In this document: in pieces, positions 17,534-26,684 of the stretch
Layout of the letters: every line of letters begins with the position of its first letter
Numbering within the stretch: the first letter of the stretch is position 1
DNA from: Laceyella sacchari
GTDB taxonomy: Bacteria; Bacillota; Bacilli; Thermoactinomycetales; Thermoactinomycetaceae
Length of the DNA stretch: 64,000 bases
Direction of reading: 5' to 3'
NCBI RefSeq assembly: GCF_004343255.1
Contig: NZ_SMDD01000001.1
Coordinates: 1,332,738-1,396,737, forward strand
The notes under the pieces: generated by a model
Databases searched by the model: none
Told to the model about the DNA's origin: nothing
Seen by the model: the letters and a program-made list of their open reading frames with translations, nothing else
Program-made: the position numbers and the translations under genes

Positions 17534-19522
17534 TCAACGCTTTACAACTTTGGACATCCAATCCCGCCACACTCTTCTTATCCAGCCGCGCACCACTGAA
17601 CCAGGCCTTGGCGTAGGACCGGATTGGAAAAGCTTTACTGACGGAGAATTGGTGATTGACACGCGCTCCATCACAAAGGCTTCATAGCTGCCTGTCTGAT
17701 TCCCCTCTACGACGTAATTTTTCACCTGATCCAAGGTGAGGTCACGCAAGTACAAGCGCTTGCCCCACCCCCCATTTACATAAATGGCTGATTGGCAATG
17801 CTGCACAGCCATACGATCCACGCAAATATATCGATCAGGTTCCGTTTCATCGGCTACATGCGGATGAGCAATAACCAATCCACGACGCAAGCTTCTTGCC
17901 GACACATCACAGACATGTAATTGATTTCCAACTGGCAGGAGGCGCACCGCCGCATTATCCATCTCCTCGACATCCTGCACGCCCATTCCCGTTTCGGCCG
18001 TGAAGCGCTCAATCCTGCCTGACACCGGCGCTTTTAACCATACACCAAAGCCATAACACAATCCATTGCCGGGTCTGACATCCCGTTGCCAGGTGCAGTC
18101 GATGATATGAATGTTGGGATGCGTCAAGTCATAAGGATTGGTTGCTCCTTGGGTTTCGGCCACAAATCCCGACGAGCCGGAGCAAAGCGACCGACAATGG
18201 CGAAACACCATATCTCCTCCCCATCCGTTATGGGTGAGCAAGAATGATACGCCGCGCCCCTCCATATCGGTCACCCCTTCCACCACCGCGTCAAATGTAC
18301 TGTCCAGGTCCACCGCGTGCCTGGTGCGGCAAGCATACCCATTGCGCACCACCACTCCCAGATTGCCACCGAAAAACTGGACGCCATATCCCTGCCCTGA
18401 GCCGAGGCGTTGCGGAGGCAGGATCATAAAATTTTCCACAGTTACATCCATGCTGCGCCGCACTTGAATCGCTGATTCTACTCCCTGTTCAGCGTACAAA
18501 CCATTGACATGAAAGTGACGCACTTGTTGGGCCAATATACCGAAACCTTTGGACGCACCTTGCTGTAAACGATAACGAAAATTGACTACCCGACAATGCA
18601 TAAGCGGGGTGATCTTCACCACATTAACCCGCGCCACCCGTTTGGGCAGCCTGATAAAATCACACACCGTCAGTTTGGTAAACACTTCTTTAAACGAAAT
18701 CTTTTCCACCGATAAAGAGCAGGATTGGACAGCTTGCTCCGAGGGCAACCGGAGGAAAATCCGGGCACATGTAGCTCCGCGGGGGGCAACCCAATTGCAA
18801 CCCTGATGGACATGCCAACCCTTGTATAAAAAAGAGATCACATCTGAGCGGGCAATCATTTCTCCCTGCTTCCCTACCCATTCCACATAACAACTTCCGC
18901 TGGCTCCATGATCGGAGAGGTTGTGCTTAGCGGACACTTCTAATCGGTAGCATCGCCCGGCTTCAACCGGGATCGGCTCAGAACAAATCAGCGTGGTACC
19001 ACGAGGGCCGGAAGGGGATTCCTCCCAGCTCTTCCAGCCCCGTACCCCAGCGCCCTCCACCGTATCACCCAGCAACTCCCGCTCCAGGCACTCAATCTCA
19101 GCGACTTCATGCACTTCACAGTTGATCTCTTGTTGTCCATCAGACGGGCGAGCGCTGTCATCGCTCAGCCAAATCACATCCCCCGCCTTTATGTCACGAG
19201 CGGCGGACGGCGGAAGATAAAGCGCACAATCCCCCCGTTTCACCTCTCTTAGCAAGGGATAGCCGTCAGCGCTTTTCTCCCCCGCAAACTGAAATAAAAA
19301 CGCCGTCTCCCGATCACTCGCCTCTACCCAGGCTCCCTCGGCAAACCATAGGGAAATAGACTTGGTCACCGTGATTTCTTTCACCGCGTATCGACCGGCG
19401 GGAACAAATAACATCCCGCCTGGGGCCATCGCCCGAATCGCTCGGTTAAACCGACCCGTGTCATCCGTTTCACCGGGAAAAGGTGGAAAATCGCCCAACT
19501 GATAAATGACATGACCTTGCAT
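17534..19522 (-). CDS. Right-handed beta-helix (pectate-lyase-3-like) protein with inserted jelly-roll region
   Basis: About 662 residues from ATG 19522, with GAGGAG 12 bases upstream; earlier starts give a non-conserved basic tail. It opens with the pectate_lyase_3 motif (DDTGRFNRAIRAMAPGGMLF, VPAGRYAVKEITVTK) that starts tail-spike and polysaccharide-lyase helices. About residues 150-280 (CSEPIPVEAGRCYRLEVSAK ... SLSVEKISFKEV) look like a carbohydrate-binding jelly-roll inserted between helix turns. The rest has many short strand repeats (GILAQQVRHFHVNGLYAEQG, VVVRNGYACRTRHAVDLDST). No signal peptide is visible. It may be a glycan lyase/hydrolase or a phage-derived spike. Substrate unknown. 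Confidence 0.7.
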   Translation of the reverse strand: MQGHVIYQLGDFPPFPGETDDTGRFNRAIRAMAPGGMLFVPAGRYAVKEITVTKSISLWFAEGAWVEASDRETAFLFQFAGEKSADGYPLLREVKRGDCALYLPPSAARDIKAGDVIWLSDDSARPSDGQQEINCEVHEVAEIECLERELLGDTVEGAGVRGWKSWEESPSGPRGTTLICSEPIPVEAGRCYRLEVSAKHNLSDHGASGSCYVEWVGKQGEMIARSDVISFLYKGWHVHQGCNWVAPRGATCARIFLRLPSEQAVQSCSLSVEKISFKEVFTKLTVCDFIRLPKRVARVNVVKITPLMHCRVVNFRYRLQQGASKGFGILAQQVRHFHVNGLYAEQGVESAIQVRRSMDVTVENFMILPPQRLGSGQGYGVQFFGGNLGVVVRNGYACRTRHAVDLDSTFDAVVEGVTDMEGRGVSFLLTHNGWGGDMVFRHCRSLCSGSSGFVAETQGATNPYDLTHPNIHIIDCTWQRDVRPGNGLCYGFGVWLKAPVSGRIERFTAETGMGVQDVEEMDNAAVRLLPVGNQLHVCDVSARSLRRGLVIAHPHVADETEPDRYICVDRMAVQHCQSAIYVNGGWGKRLYLRDLTLDQVKNYVVEGNQTGSYEAFVMERVSITNSPSVKLFQSGPTPRPGSVVRGWIRRVWRDWMSKVVKR

Positions 19523-19717
19523 CTGGCGGTTCCGCTCCTCACACTCAATCGTTTTCGCATGATTCCTGCTACGCATGTATGGCACACATACCACATATTA
19601 TGAGTCTCATCGCTTCAACTATGCTGGGCTCAAATAAGCAACCTTCGTTTGTTCCCTCTCTTTTTATGTTATGATAGTGGCGTTTTCACCCCTATTTCGA
19701 AAGGAGATCCGTTCATC

Positions 19718-20195
19718 TTGCATATCCGTCCAGTTAATCACACTGATGCTGACATGCTGTTTACCTTCTTTGAGTAATTGGACCGTGAAACAAACTTTTT
19801 GCTTGAACCGGGTGAACGAATCCTGTCCCGTCAACAGCAAGAAATCCGGCTTCAACAAATATTGGAGGGCGATTCGGAGGGCATGTGAGTGGCAGCGCAT
19901 TTCAGGTCACTTGGGATTGTGCCGTGGCTACATGCGCCGCAACCGGCATGCTGCCACCATCGCTATAGGCCTCTTGCAATCTTGTTGCGAACAGGGGTGG
20001 GGCACAAAATTGCTTAAACTTGGGGAATCATGGGTGCGAGAGCAACAGATCCACCGACTTGGTCTCACCGTGATAACCCACAATGAACGGGCATTGCACC
20101 TTTATCAAAAGCAAGGATTTATGATCGAAAGTCTGCAAAATGATTCGTTGCTGGTAAATGGGACGTATGTTGACATGACGTCAAAGAGCCGGTGA
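19718..20195 (+). pseudogene. Decayed GNAT acetyltransferase gene
   Basis: AAAGGAG precedes TTG 19718, giving HIRPVNHTDADMLFTFFE, then a stop in frame. The same frame resumes LDRETNFLLEPGERIL to about 19888, then shifts. The rest (RRNRHAATIAIGLLQSCCEQ, GWGTKLLKLGESWVREQQIH, RLGLTVITHNERALHLYQKQ) is the acetyl-CoA-binding half of a GNAT protein in another frame. So one stop and at least one frameshift separate the halves. Not expected to be functional. Confidence 0.8.
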
Positions 20196-20216
20196 ACAAC
20201 CACCCGGCTCTCTCTT
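20183..20216. terminator. Bidirectional terminator hairpin
   Basis: AGAGCCGG (20185-20192) pairs with CCGGCTCT (20204-20211) between the GNAT remnant and the convergent membrane-protein gene. Short U-tracts lie on both sides. Confidence 0.6.
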
Positions 20217-20230
20217 CGACAACTTATTCA

Positions 20231-20677
20231 TCATCTTAACACGCCTATTTTGGCCATTTTCTGGCTATATAAGAAAAGAACATACATCATGAGCAGGATG
20301 ATAATGTCAAACAGTGCTGACCATGGCCCGAACACATGCCAACGATCCCTCAATGCAAACGTCAAAACATCTAAGCAAATTAAAGAAACAAAGCAAATCA
20401 GCGCCCCCGGAACCGCCCAACGAGAGCGAACTAAAAGGAGGATGGATGCAATCAGACCACTGCTGATGCTAACGGCCCAAAAAACATTAAACAAAATGGG
20501 ATAATCAGTAAAATACGCAACAACGGCCTCTCCGTGCTTGTTCATTTGGTAATAAGCCGGATCATGTCCTAGCATCATAAAGTAATCATAAACTCCGCAA
20601 GCATTGAGAAAGACAAAGAATACTCCTACGAGCCAAAGATGCCATGGTGTCCCAACCTTGGCTTTTTTCTTCTCCAT
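20231..20677 (-). CDS. Four-helix membrane protein, unknown function
   Basis: 148 residues from ATG 20677, with AAGGAGG 6 bases upstream. A basic N-terminus (EKKKAKVG) is followed by four hydrophobic helices: WHLWLVGVFFVFLNACGVYD, ILFNVFWAVSISSGLIASIL, PGALICFVSLICLDVLTF and ALFDIIILLMMYVLFLYS. Between the first two is a loop PAYYQMNKHGEAVVAYFTDY. I do not recognise a named family. Single gene. Confidence 0.75.
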   Translation of the reverse strand: MEKKKAKVGTPWHLWLVGVFFVFLNACGVYDYFMMLGHDPAYYQMNKHGEAVVAYFTDYPILFNVFWAVSISSGLIASILLLVRSRWAVPGALICFVSLICLDVLTFALRDRWHVFGPWSALFDIIILLMMYVLFLYSQKMAKIGVLR

Positions 20678-20905
20678 CTCACACCTCCTTCTTTGAGTAG
20701 GGGTTTCATCCAATTTTATTAGAAAGTGCGATAATAACTGATTCATATAGCATCTCCAATGAAATCATCAAATTACTTGATTCCATTCTAATACAATATC
20801 GTACCTTTTTTTCAAGTGATCCATTGCCCCTCTTTTAACCCTTCTCGCTACTGGGTAAATAAAAGAAGATTGTACTGATGACATGCCGAATGGGGAGGTT
20901 TAGCA

Positions 20906-21511
20906 ATGCATAACGAAGTAAACGCGACAAATCTGACCGACGAAGAAATGGAGCGAGTCGTAGAAGCATATCTACGAAAACACCTGCCAAATCATGTAGA
21001 AAAACTGATGTGTGAAATCGGTGTCGCTTTGCTCAACGAAGCGGCGACTGTTGGTAGCCTAAGGATGGATTCACGCACATATTCTCAGGAAGTAGCCGGT
21101 GAACGCTGGTTAAGGCAAGCTGCGGAGTCAGGAAATCCACAAGCGATGTATGAATGGGGCTGGCGAATGGTCTGCGGAGAAGCATGTATTGCTCAAGATA
21201 TAGATACTGGCAAAAAACTCTTGCGGCAAGCGGCAGAAGCTGGAGAAACAAAGGCAATGTGGGAAATGGGTTCCCTCTTGTTAGATGGGGAATACCTCCC
21301 ACGAGATGAACAAGAAGGTCGCCTTTGGTATGAACGAGCCATTGCACAAGGCGACACAGATGCCCTGTATGACTGGATCATCCGCCTGTTAAATGGGGAA
21401 GGAATTGCCCCCGATGTGAAACAAGCCGAGCACCTTCTTCGCCATTTGTCGGCGACCGGTATGCACTCGGCAAAGGATATGTTGAAGAAAATCCTTCCTC
21501 CAACTGAATGA
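20906..21511 (+). CDS. Sel1-repeat (TPR-like) protein
   Basis: 201 residues from ATG 20906 after GGGGAGG. Three Sel1-like repeats of about 36 residues occupy residues 67-180 (GERWLRQAAESGNPQAMYEW, KKLLRQAAEAGETKAMWEMG, RLWYERAIAQGDTDALYDW), each with the A-x-G-x-x-x-A-M-x-x-G/W pattern. They form a helical scaffold for protein contacts. No signal peptide, so cytosolic. Partner unknown. Confidence 0.85.
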   Translation: MHNEVNATNLTDEEMERVVEAYLRKHLPNHVEKLMCEIGVALLNEAATVGSLRMDSRTYSQEVAGERWLRQAAESGNPQAMYEWGWRMVCGEACIAQDIDTGKKLLRQAAEAGETKAMWEMGSLLLDGEYLPRDEQEGRLWYERAIAQGDTDALYDWIIRLLNGEGIAPDVKQAEHLLRHLSATGMHSAKDMLKKILPPTE

Positions 21512-21545
21512 CCTTTCCCGCTTTTTTGCTGACACATGACTTGCA

Positions 21546-21575
21546 GATCCCGCAAACAGACCCGGTTGCGGGATC
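21546..21575. repeat. 10-bp hairpin between convergent genes
   Basis: GATCCCGCAA (21546-21555) and TTGCGGGATC (21566-21575) form a perfect stem between the Sel1 gene and the convergent MocR gene. It is likely a shared terminator, though the U-tracts are poor. Confidence 0.55.
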
Positions 21576-21600
21576 AAAGTTGTGAACAACATGGCTTGAT

Positions 21601-22983
21601 TTACAACCAGGCTCTTTTTAAAAGCTCTATACCATACTGGATTTCATCAAAAGAAAGACTGCTGAAGCCGAGTTTAATCATTGGTTTATCTGGATAGTTG
21701 TGAACAACATAGCGTGAGGTGGGATACACTTTCACACCATGGGAGAAAGCACGCTCGATTAACCATTCTTCTGAATGGTTCAAGTGTACTTTGACTAATA
21801 CGTATAAACCTGACTGCTCGCCAATAATGGACAGATGAGGCCCAAACGCATCTCTTAATGCAGATACTAACAGTTGCATTTTTCGCTTATAAACTAAACG
21901 CATGCGCTTCTGATGGCGATGCCATTCCCCATCTTCCATAAATTTAGCCATGGTGAGCTGGCTGAGAAGCGAAGTCGTACTTTCGAAGAGGCCAAATCGT
22001 TCTTTATAACGATCTGACAGAGGTTGCGGCAACACCATATAACTTAATCGGATTCCTGGAAGAAATGATTTCGAGAAGTTCCCTAAATAGATAACTCTTG
22101 TTGCATCGATGGAGGCAAGCGCAGGAAATGGTTTTTGTGTATAGCGAAATTCACTGTCATAATCATCTTCGATAATATACCCTCGCACCTGATTTGCCCA
22201 ATGAATCAGCTTGTGTCGTTGCTGAATAGACATGCTTACTCCCAAAGGGCTTTGATGCGAAGGGGTTACATAGATTAATCGTGATTTCATATGTTCCAAT
22301 TTTGAAAGGTCGGCACCTGTTTCATAAACTGGCAACGTTTCAAAATGGAAACGATGGAATTGAAACGCTTTTCTGGCACCGTCAAAACCAGGGTCTTCAA
22401 CGATTATCCGTTCGAACTCATCCTTCAATATGTGTCCAAGGTATACAAGCATTTGTTGTGTACTACTGCCGATGATGATGGCATTTGGATCTGCCTTCAC
22501 TCCCCGTGACTGGAGAATATATGCCGCGATTTGCTTACGCAAGCATAATTCGCCAAAGGGGTCCCCATACCGATAGACGTCCTTTGCTGTTAATACCTGA
22601 TTAGCGATCCTTCTCCATGCCTTTAAAGGAAAATGCTGTTGATCGATCGCATCTGCGCGAAAATCAATACGAACAGATGGCGCTATCTCTGTTTTCTGGT
22701 GAGCATTTAAAGCGTCGGAGACTTCTTCATGCAAAAGAGGTTCCAACGCATTGACAAAATATCCTTTTCGACTCTCTCCACGAATATAACCTTCCGCAAT
22801 GAGTTGCTCATATGCCATTAATGTTGTATTGCGGCTCACATCTAAGGAATCTGCCAGTTGACGAATAGAAGGCAATTGCTCATTTGCCTTTATGTCACCT
22901 TGTTCTATAAGCAATTTAATCTCATCGTAGATTTGTTTGTATTTGGGCAAATGATCTTTGAATGGAAAAATAATATTTCTCAT
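21601..22983 (-). CDS. MocR-type regulator (GntR DNA-binding domain fused to PLP aminotransferase fold)
   Basis: About 460 residues from ATG 22983; an ATG at 23001 is also possible. The N-terminal winged helix (KYKQIYDEIKLLIEQGDIKA, LPSIRQLADSLDVSRNTTLM) is GntR type. The C-terminal 350 residues are a fold-type I aminotransferase-like domain with the PLP lysine in YLGNFSKSFLPGIRLSYMV and the IIEDDYDSEFRY block. MocR proteins bind PLP or a PLP adduct and control nearby genes. It is divergent from the PaiB-like and LysE genes, its likely targets. Confidence 0.9.
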   Translation of the reverse strand: MRNIIFPFKDHLPKYKQIYDEIKLLIEQGDIKANEQLPSIRQLADSLDVSRNTTLMAYEQLIAEGYIRGESRKGYFVNALEPLLHEEVSDALNAHQKTEIAPSVRIDFRADAIDQQHFPLKAWRRIANQVLTAKDVYRYGDPFGELCLRKQIAAYILQSRGVKADPNAIIIGSSTQQMLVYLGHILKDEFERIIVEDPGFDGARKAFQFHRFHFETLPVYETGADLSKLEHMKSRLIYVTPSHQSPLGVSMSIQQRHKLIHWANQVRGYIIEDDYDSEFRYTQKPFPALASIDATRVIYLGNFSKSFLPGIRLSYMVLPQPLSDRYKERFGLFESTTSLLSQLTMAKFMEDGEWHRHQKRMRLVYKRKMQLLVSALRDAFGPHLSIIGEQSGLYVLVKVHLNHSEEWLIERAFSHGVKVYPTSRYVVHNYPDKPMIKLGFSSLSFDEIQYGIELLKRAWL

Positions 22984-23116
22984 CCTTATCCCTTCTGACA
23001 TGTATATTTTCCCGTTATTGTACCTTTTGATATGTCAGCTTGTGTAGTAATCTTTTTTTACCAACTCATATTGACCATATGGTTACTATTCATTACTGGG
23101 AAAGGGATGATTTCTC

Positions 23117-23740
23117 TTGTACATTCCTAAGAAATATCGTATCGATCATGATGAGGCAATTCAAATCATGAAGTCTTACCCGTTTGCCATCTTGATTACT
23201 GCCGATGGCCATCGTCCCCTAGCTACACATATTCCTGTAGAAATTCGTGAAGTGGAAGAAAAAGTATTTGCGACGGGGCACATTGCATCCGGCAACATGC
23301 AGAAAAAAACGTTGGAAAATAATAAGGATGTGTTACTTATTTTCCAAGGGCCTCACGCCTATATTTCTTCAAGTTGGTATGCGTCTGAAGATGTACCTAC
23401 ATGGAACTATGTAACAGTCCATGCTTATGGAACATCGCGGATCATCACGGATAACGAGCTGGCATCGGCTTTGGAACATATGCTCAAACGCTATGAGGCT
23501 CATCGAGAAAATGGCCGACTCTGGGATACGTTTGAGCCAGTATTTCTTAAGAGTCAAATGAAAGGGATCGTCGGTTTTGAAATTGAAATCACCTCCATTC
23601 AAGGAGCAGCCAAATTGAGCCAGAATCGCAACCACACCGATTATCAAGCGATTGTTGCAGAGCTAGAAAAATCGAATGAACCCGTGGAAAGAGAACTCGC
23701 TCAGTGGATGCGCAAACAACGCAGAAACTTGTTTGTTTGA
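23117..23740 (+). CDS. PaiB-like FMN-binding protein (negative regulator family)
   Basis: 207 residues from TTG 23117 (AAAGGGATG upstream). YIPKKYRIDHDEAIQIMKSY, DGHRPLATHIPVEI, GHIASGNMQKKTL, WYASEDVPTWNYVTVHAYG and LKSQMKGIVGFEIEIT are the conserved blocks of the PaiB / FMN-binding split-barrel family. In Bacillus PaiB is linked to repression of sporulation and degradative enzymes. The gene is divergent from MocR and 85 bases before a LysE exporter, an arrangement that suggests one MocR-controlled locus. Confidence 0.9.
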   Translation: MYIPKKYRIDHDEAIQIMKSYPFAILITADGHRPLATHIPVEIREVEEKVFATGHIASGNMQKKTLENNKDVLLIFQGPHAYISSSWYASEDVPTWNYVTVHAYGTSRIITDNELASALEHMLKRYEAHRENGRLWDTFEPVFLKSQMKGIVGFEIEITSIQGAAKLSQNRNHTDYQAIVAELEKSNEPVERELAQWMRKQRRNLFV

Positions 23741-23825
23741 ATAATTTGTATATTCGTTCCATTATTCTGATTTGTTTTCAGTGTCCAGGAGGAATCCCGT
23801 TAAAAAACAATGAGGAGATGAGTAT

Positions 23826-24455
23826 ATGCCATTTTCAACTATATGGTTATTTATCATAGCTACCACGACTTTATTAATCATACCCGGACCAGCAGTGCTT
23901 TATATTATGGCCAGAAGTATAGATCAAGGAAAGAAAGCGGACCTGGTATCCGTTCTGGGTGTCTCTCTGGGCGGTGCAGTTCACGTTTTAGCTGGAGCGA
24001 TTGGCGTTTCCGCGATTCTCATGACTTCCGCAACCGCGTTTAATATCGTGAAATACCTAGGCGCTGCTTATCTTATCTATTTGGGATGCAAAACGTTATT
24101 TTCTACAACAGATCTGACGACTTCGGAAAAGCAAAGCGGGACTCGCAAATCAGCTTGCAAGATTTTTTGTGAATCCGCACTTATCGAAATAATGAACCCT
24201 AAGACAGCCCTCTTCTTTTTAGCCTTCTTTCCACAATTCATATCGCCTTCTGCCGGATCCGTCACCGTACAATTTGTTCTGTTAGGAACGATCTTTGTTA
24301 TCCTGGCATTGATCAGTGATGGCCTGTATGCCATTCTTGCCGCTAGTATAATGAAACGAATTCAAGTGAGTTCAAGATTGCAGAATCGGATCACTGGCTA
24401 TTTATATCTTGCTCTAGGGATATTCTCCTCTTTTGCAAGCCCCAGCAAAACGTAA
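23826..24455 (+). CDS. LysE/RhtB-family amino acid exporter
   Basis: 209 residues from ATG 23826 (GAGGAG upstream), about six membrane helices. The signature LLIIPGPAVLYIMARSIDQG at the start, GAAYLIYLGCKTL, and MNPKTALFFLAFFPQFISP are diagnostic of LysE/RhtB carriers. They export amino acids or analogues in exchange for protons. Co-directional with the PaiB-like gene and followed by a strong terminator. Confidence 0.92.
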   Translation: MPFSTIWLFIIATTTLLIIPGPAVLYIMARSIDQGKKADLVSVLGVSLGGAVHVLAGAIGVSAILMTSATAFNIVKYLGAAYLIYLGCKTLFSTTDLTTSEKQSGTRKSACKIFCESALIEIMNPKTALFFLAFFPQFISPSAGSVTVQFVLLGTIFVILALISDGLYAILAASIMKRIQVSSRLQNRITGYLYLALGIFSSFASPSKT

Positions 24456-24478
24456 GCATGTAAATCTAATCAAATGAG

Positions 24479-24514
24479 AAAAAGCCCGATTTCTCTTTGA
24501 AATCGGGCTTTTTT
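24479..24514 (+). terminator. Strong intrinsic terminator after LysE gene
   Basis: AAAGCCCGATTTC and GAAATCGGGCTTT form a 13-bp stem with a 5-base loop, followed by TTTT. Confidence 0.92.
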
Positions 24515-24547
24515 CGTTTATTCATGTTAGACATGGCGGGGTCATGG

Positions 24548-24842
24548 GTTTTAATACCTATGGTTACAACTAAAACCTTGTTCAAATGAAGTCCTCGAAC
24601 AGCCAACGGAAGTTTCAATACCACTATGGCTGTAACTAAAACACTGGAGTTCGCGAGAATAGAGAAAACGAAAAACGAGTTTCAATACCACTATGGCTAC
24701 AACTAAAACTGTTCATTGGTTTTTTGACATGTGGTAAAATGTCAGGTTTCAATACCACTATGGCTACAACTAAAACAAGTGCGCTAAATACAAGGATTTC
24801 AACCGTTCATTGTTTCAATACCACTATGGCTACAACTAAAAC
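24548..24842 (-). CRISPR. CRISPR array, 5 repeats and 4 spacers, no adjacent cas genes
   Basis: 31-bp repeats at 24612-24642, 24679-24709, 24746-24776 and 24812-24842, plus a degenerate 29-bp copy at 24548-24576. The right three are identical; 24612 differs at two bases. Spacers are 35, 36, 36 and 35 bases. Read on the minus strand the repeat starts GTTTTAG and ends ATTGAAAC, the 8-base 5' handle usual for type I-B and type III systems. The degenerate repeat at the left end and the leader at the right both indicate minus-strand transcription. No cas gene lies in this window, so any interference machinery must be elsewhere. Confidence 0.93.
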
Positions 24843-24941
24843 CCGTATGTGAACTTCAGTCATTTCAAGCATGTTCATTATATCAAAAACCAAAATAATC
24901 TGTGAACCGCTCATAATGCAAAAACCCCAGGAGGTTCACAG
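24843..24941 (-). promoter_or_regulatory. CRISPR leader with promoter and dyad
   Basis: On the minus strand a -35-like TTCACA (24901-24906) and -10 TATAAT (24877-24882), 18 bases apart, point into the array. A perfect 9-bp inverted repeat CTGTGAACC/GGTTCACAG (24900-24908 and 24933-24941) encloses a GGGGTTTTTGCA stretch, the layout seen in many type I-B/III leaders. Confidence 0.78.
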
Positions 24942-25126
24942 ACTTTTTAGTGCACTAAAGGATATGGTAGACCTCCGATATAGTGTCATCCCTCACTTCT
25001 TTTAAGCAAATCAGCGTCATCTCCCAACCTCATCTTGTTTCGTTGATCAATCACCATCTAGATACAGATGAGTCAGAAAACTCCTAATCAAAAGACAGAA
25101 TTTATATAAAATGACACATGAATAGT

Positions 25127-25159
25127 TAAAAAAGCAGAGACTTCTAAATAAGAAGTCTC
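25127..25159 (-). terminator. Terminator of the nuclease-ATPase gene
   Basis: GAGACTTCT (25137-25145) pairs with AGAAGTCTC (25151-25159). On the minus strand it is followed by TGCTTTTTTAA. Confidence 0.85.
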
Positions 25160-25199
25160 TTCATTATAACGTCATTAAGTTCTTGAAGAGAGCGCAAGT

Positions 25200-26684
25200 T
25201 TATTTACCCAATATTTTCAAACAAGCCTCTAACATGGGCTTGTTTTTATAAACTACTATAGCAATCTCCTGCCTTGCTCTCGTCAGTATTTGGTACAGCA
25301 TTTTGTCTAACCGATAAGGAGGTGCTCCTGGTTCACTTCTAGCCCAGAGAAATCCCAGATCATCATAATAAAAATGTTGATTAATAACAGCCGCAACTTT
25401 ATCAAATTCTTGTCCTATAACAAGATGCGCGTTTCGAGTTCCTACTTGATACTGATCGTATGTTAACTTATAAAAGCTGGAAGTAGTATAGTTGATCACT
25501 TCCCAACCGTCCTCATTTAACTGTTCGAGATAGTGACGTAAGGAGTTTGAACAATCAAAGTATTGAAGATGGATGTTTTTGTATTCTATATTAGGGTTAC
25601 TTTTATTCTTGTTAAATAAGTTAGTAATGAAGGATGCAATCTCCTTATTCGTCCTTATCTTCTCAGAAAGTTTATACTTTTTATGAGTTAATTGTTCGAT
25701 TTTCCCGACAGTATTGCGTTTGGATTCGGAAAAAGAAATTACCTGCTCAGGGTCGTAAGAAAAAATACATTTCATTTTATTATCAGTAACATACTTGATG
25801 ATTGTTTCTAACTGTTCGGTGTAAATCCTCTGGGTTTCATCAACAATAATCAAATCGTACGTTATTGGTTGTTCTAAAACATGATAAATGTCCTTGATTG
25901 GTGAGATGTTCCAAGAATGTTTGTCACGCAAAATCTCGTGCCCTTCAGCAAGATATCCACAGTGAAATAAACAGACGTTCCATCCTAGGTCTATATAATA
26001 CTTAGCAATATCGTAAGTTAGTAATGTTTTGCCTGTCCCTGGTTTCCCTTCGATTGCAATAAAAGGAACCGAATTTTCGGCAAACATTTTGATAATATCC
26101 GTCCTCACCTCTGACTGATTACCATTAAGGAAGTAACTTCCAGCTATGAACTTCTCTGTTGAATTTAAAGGTGAAACTAAGTAAACGCTTGGTTTAAAAA
26201 GTGCATTAATGTTATCAATCTTTTTGTGTTGTTGATCGTTGATGGCAGCTACCAGTTCTTCAAGGGTTGTTTTTTTGAGATGTTCATTTTCGTCCAATGT
26301 AAATACGTTATGAGTCTGAACGACATAAGCGTAAATAACGACTGGTGTGTCTAATGTTTTTAGATAGTAATTATTCTGTGTCAACTGTTTTGCTATCCGT
26401 TCCTCACTACTACTGTGTTTAATCTCTATATTTAAGGTGTAGTTATCACCAAACCGCAACAGATCAAACTCTTTCGATATTTGAGGAATTGAGTAGCTTA
26501 CAAAGAAATTACTTAACTGGTTAGAAAATACACCCTTGCCTAGCATTTCGTTGACAAACACACAAATATCAGCACTCTCCTGCTTCTTGACTTGGATACC
26601 AAAATAATCAAGGTACCTTTTAAATTGTTCTTGATTCAACGTTTTAAAGGCATCTACATAGGAATTTAAATTAATAGACCTCAA
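25200..26684 (-). CDS. PD-(D/E)xK-like nuclease region fused to DUF2075/SF1-type ATPase (candidate defence protein)
   Basis: 494 residues from TTG 26684 (GAGGG upstream). The N-terminal 130 residues hold FDLLRFGDNYTLNIEIKHSS, which fits the D-x(12)-E-x-K pattern of PD-(D/E)xK nucleases (Asp about 74, Glu 87, Lys 89). The rest is a P-loop ATPase of the DUF2075/Schlafen-helicase kind: Walker A IEGKPGTGKTLL (about 211-222), Walker B DLIIVDETQRI (about 277-287), a sensor block CIFSYDPEQVIS, LVIGQEFDKVAAVI, and an arginine-finger motif LYQILTRARQEIAIVV. It is AT-richer than its neighbours and sits beside a CRISPR array. Both suggest a horizontally gained antiviral gene. The nuclease assignment is inference. 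Confidence 0.72.
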   Translation of the reverse strand: MRSINLNSYVDAFKTLNQEQFKRYLDYFGIQVKKQESADICVFVNEMLGKGVFSNQLSNFFVSYSIPQISKEFDLLRFGDNYTLNIEIKHSSSEERIAKQLTQNNYYLKTLDTPVVIYAYVVQTHNVFTLDENEHLKKTTLEELVAAINDQQHKKIDNINALFKPSVYLVSPLNSTEKFIAGSYFLNGNQSEVRTDIIKMFAENSVPFIAIEGKPGTGKTLLTYDIAKYYIDLGWNVCLFHCGYLAEGHEILRDKHSWNISPIKDIYHVLEQPITYDLIIVDETQRIYTEQLETIIKYVTDNKMKCIFSYDPEQVISFSESKRNTVGKIEQLTHKKYKLSEKIRTNKEIASFITNLFNKNKSNPNIEYKNIHLQYFDCSNSLRHYLEQLNEDGWEVINYTTSSFYKLTYDQYQVGTRNAHLVIGQEFDKVAAVINQHFYYDDLGFLWARSEPGAPPYRLDKMLYQILTRARQEIAIVVYKNKPMLEACLKILGK

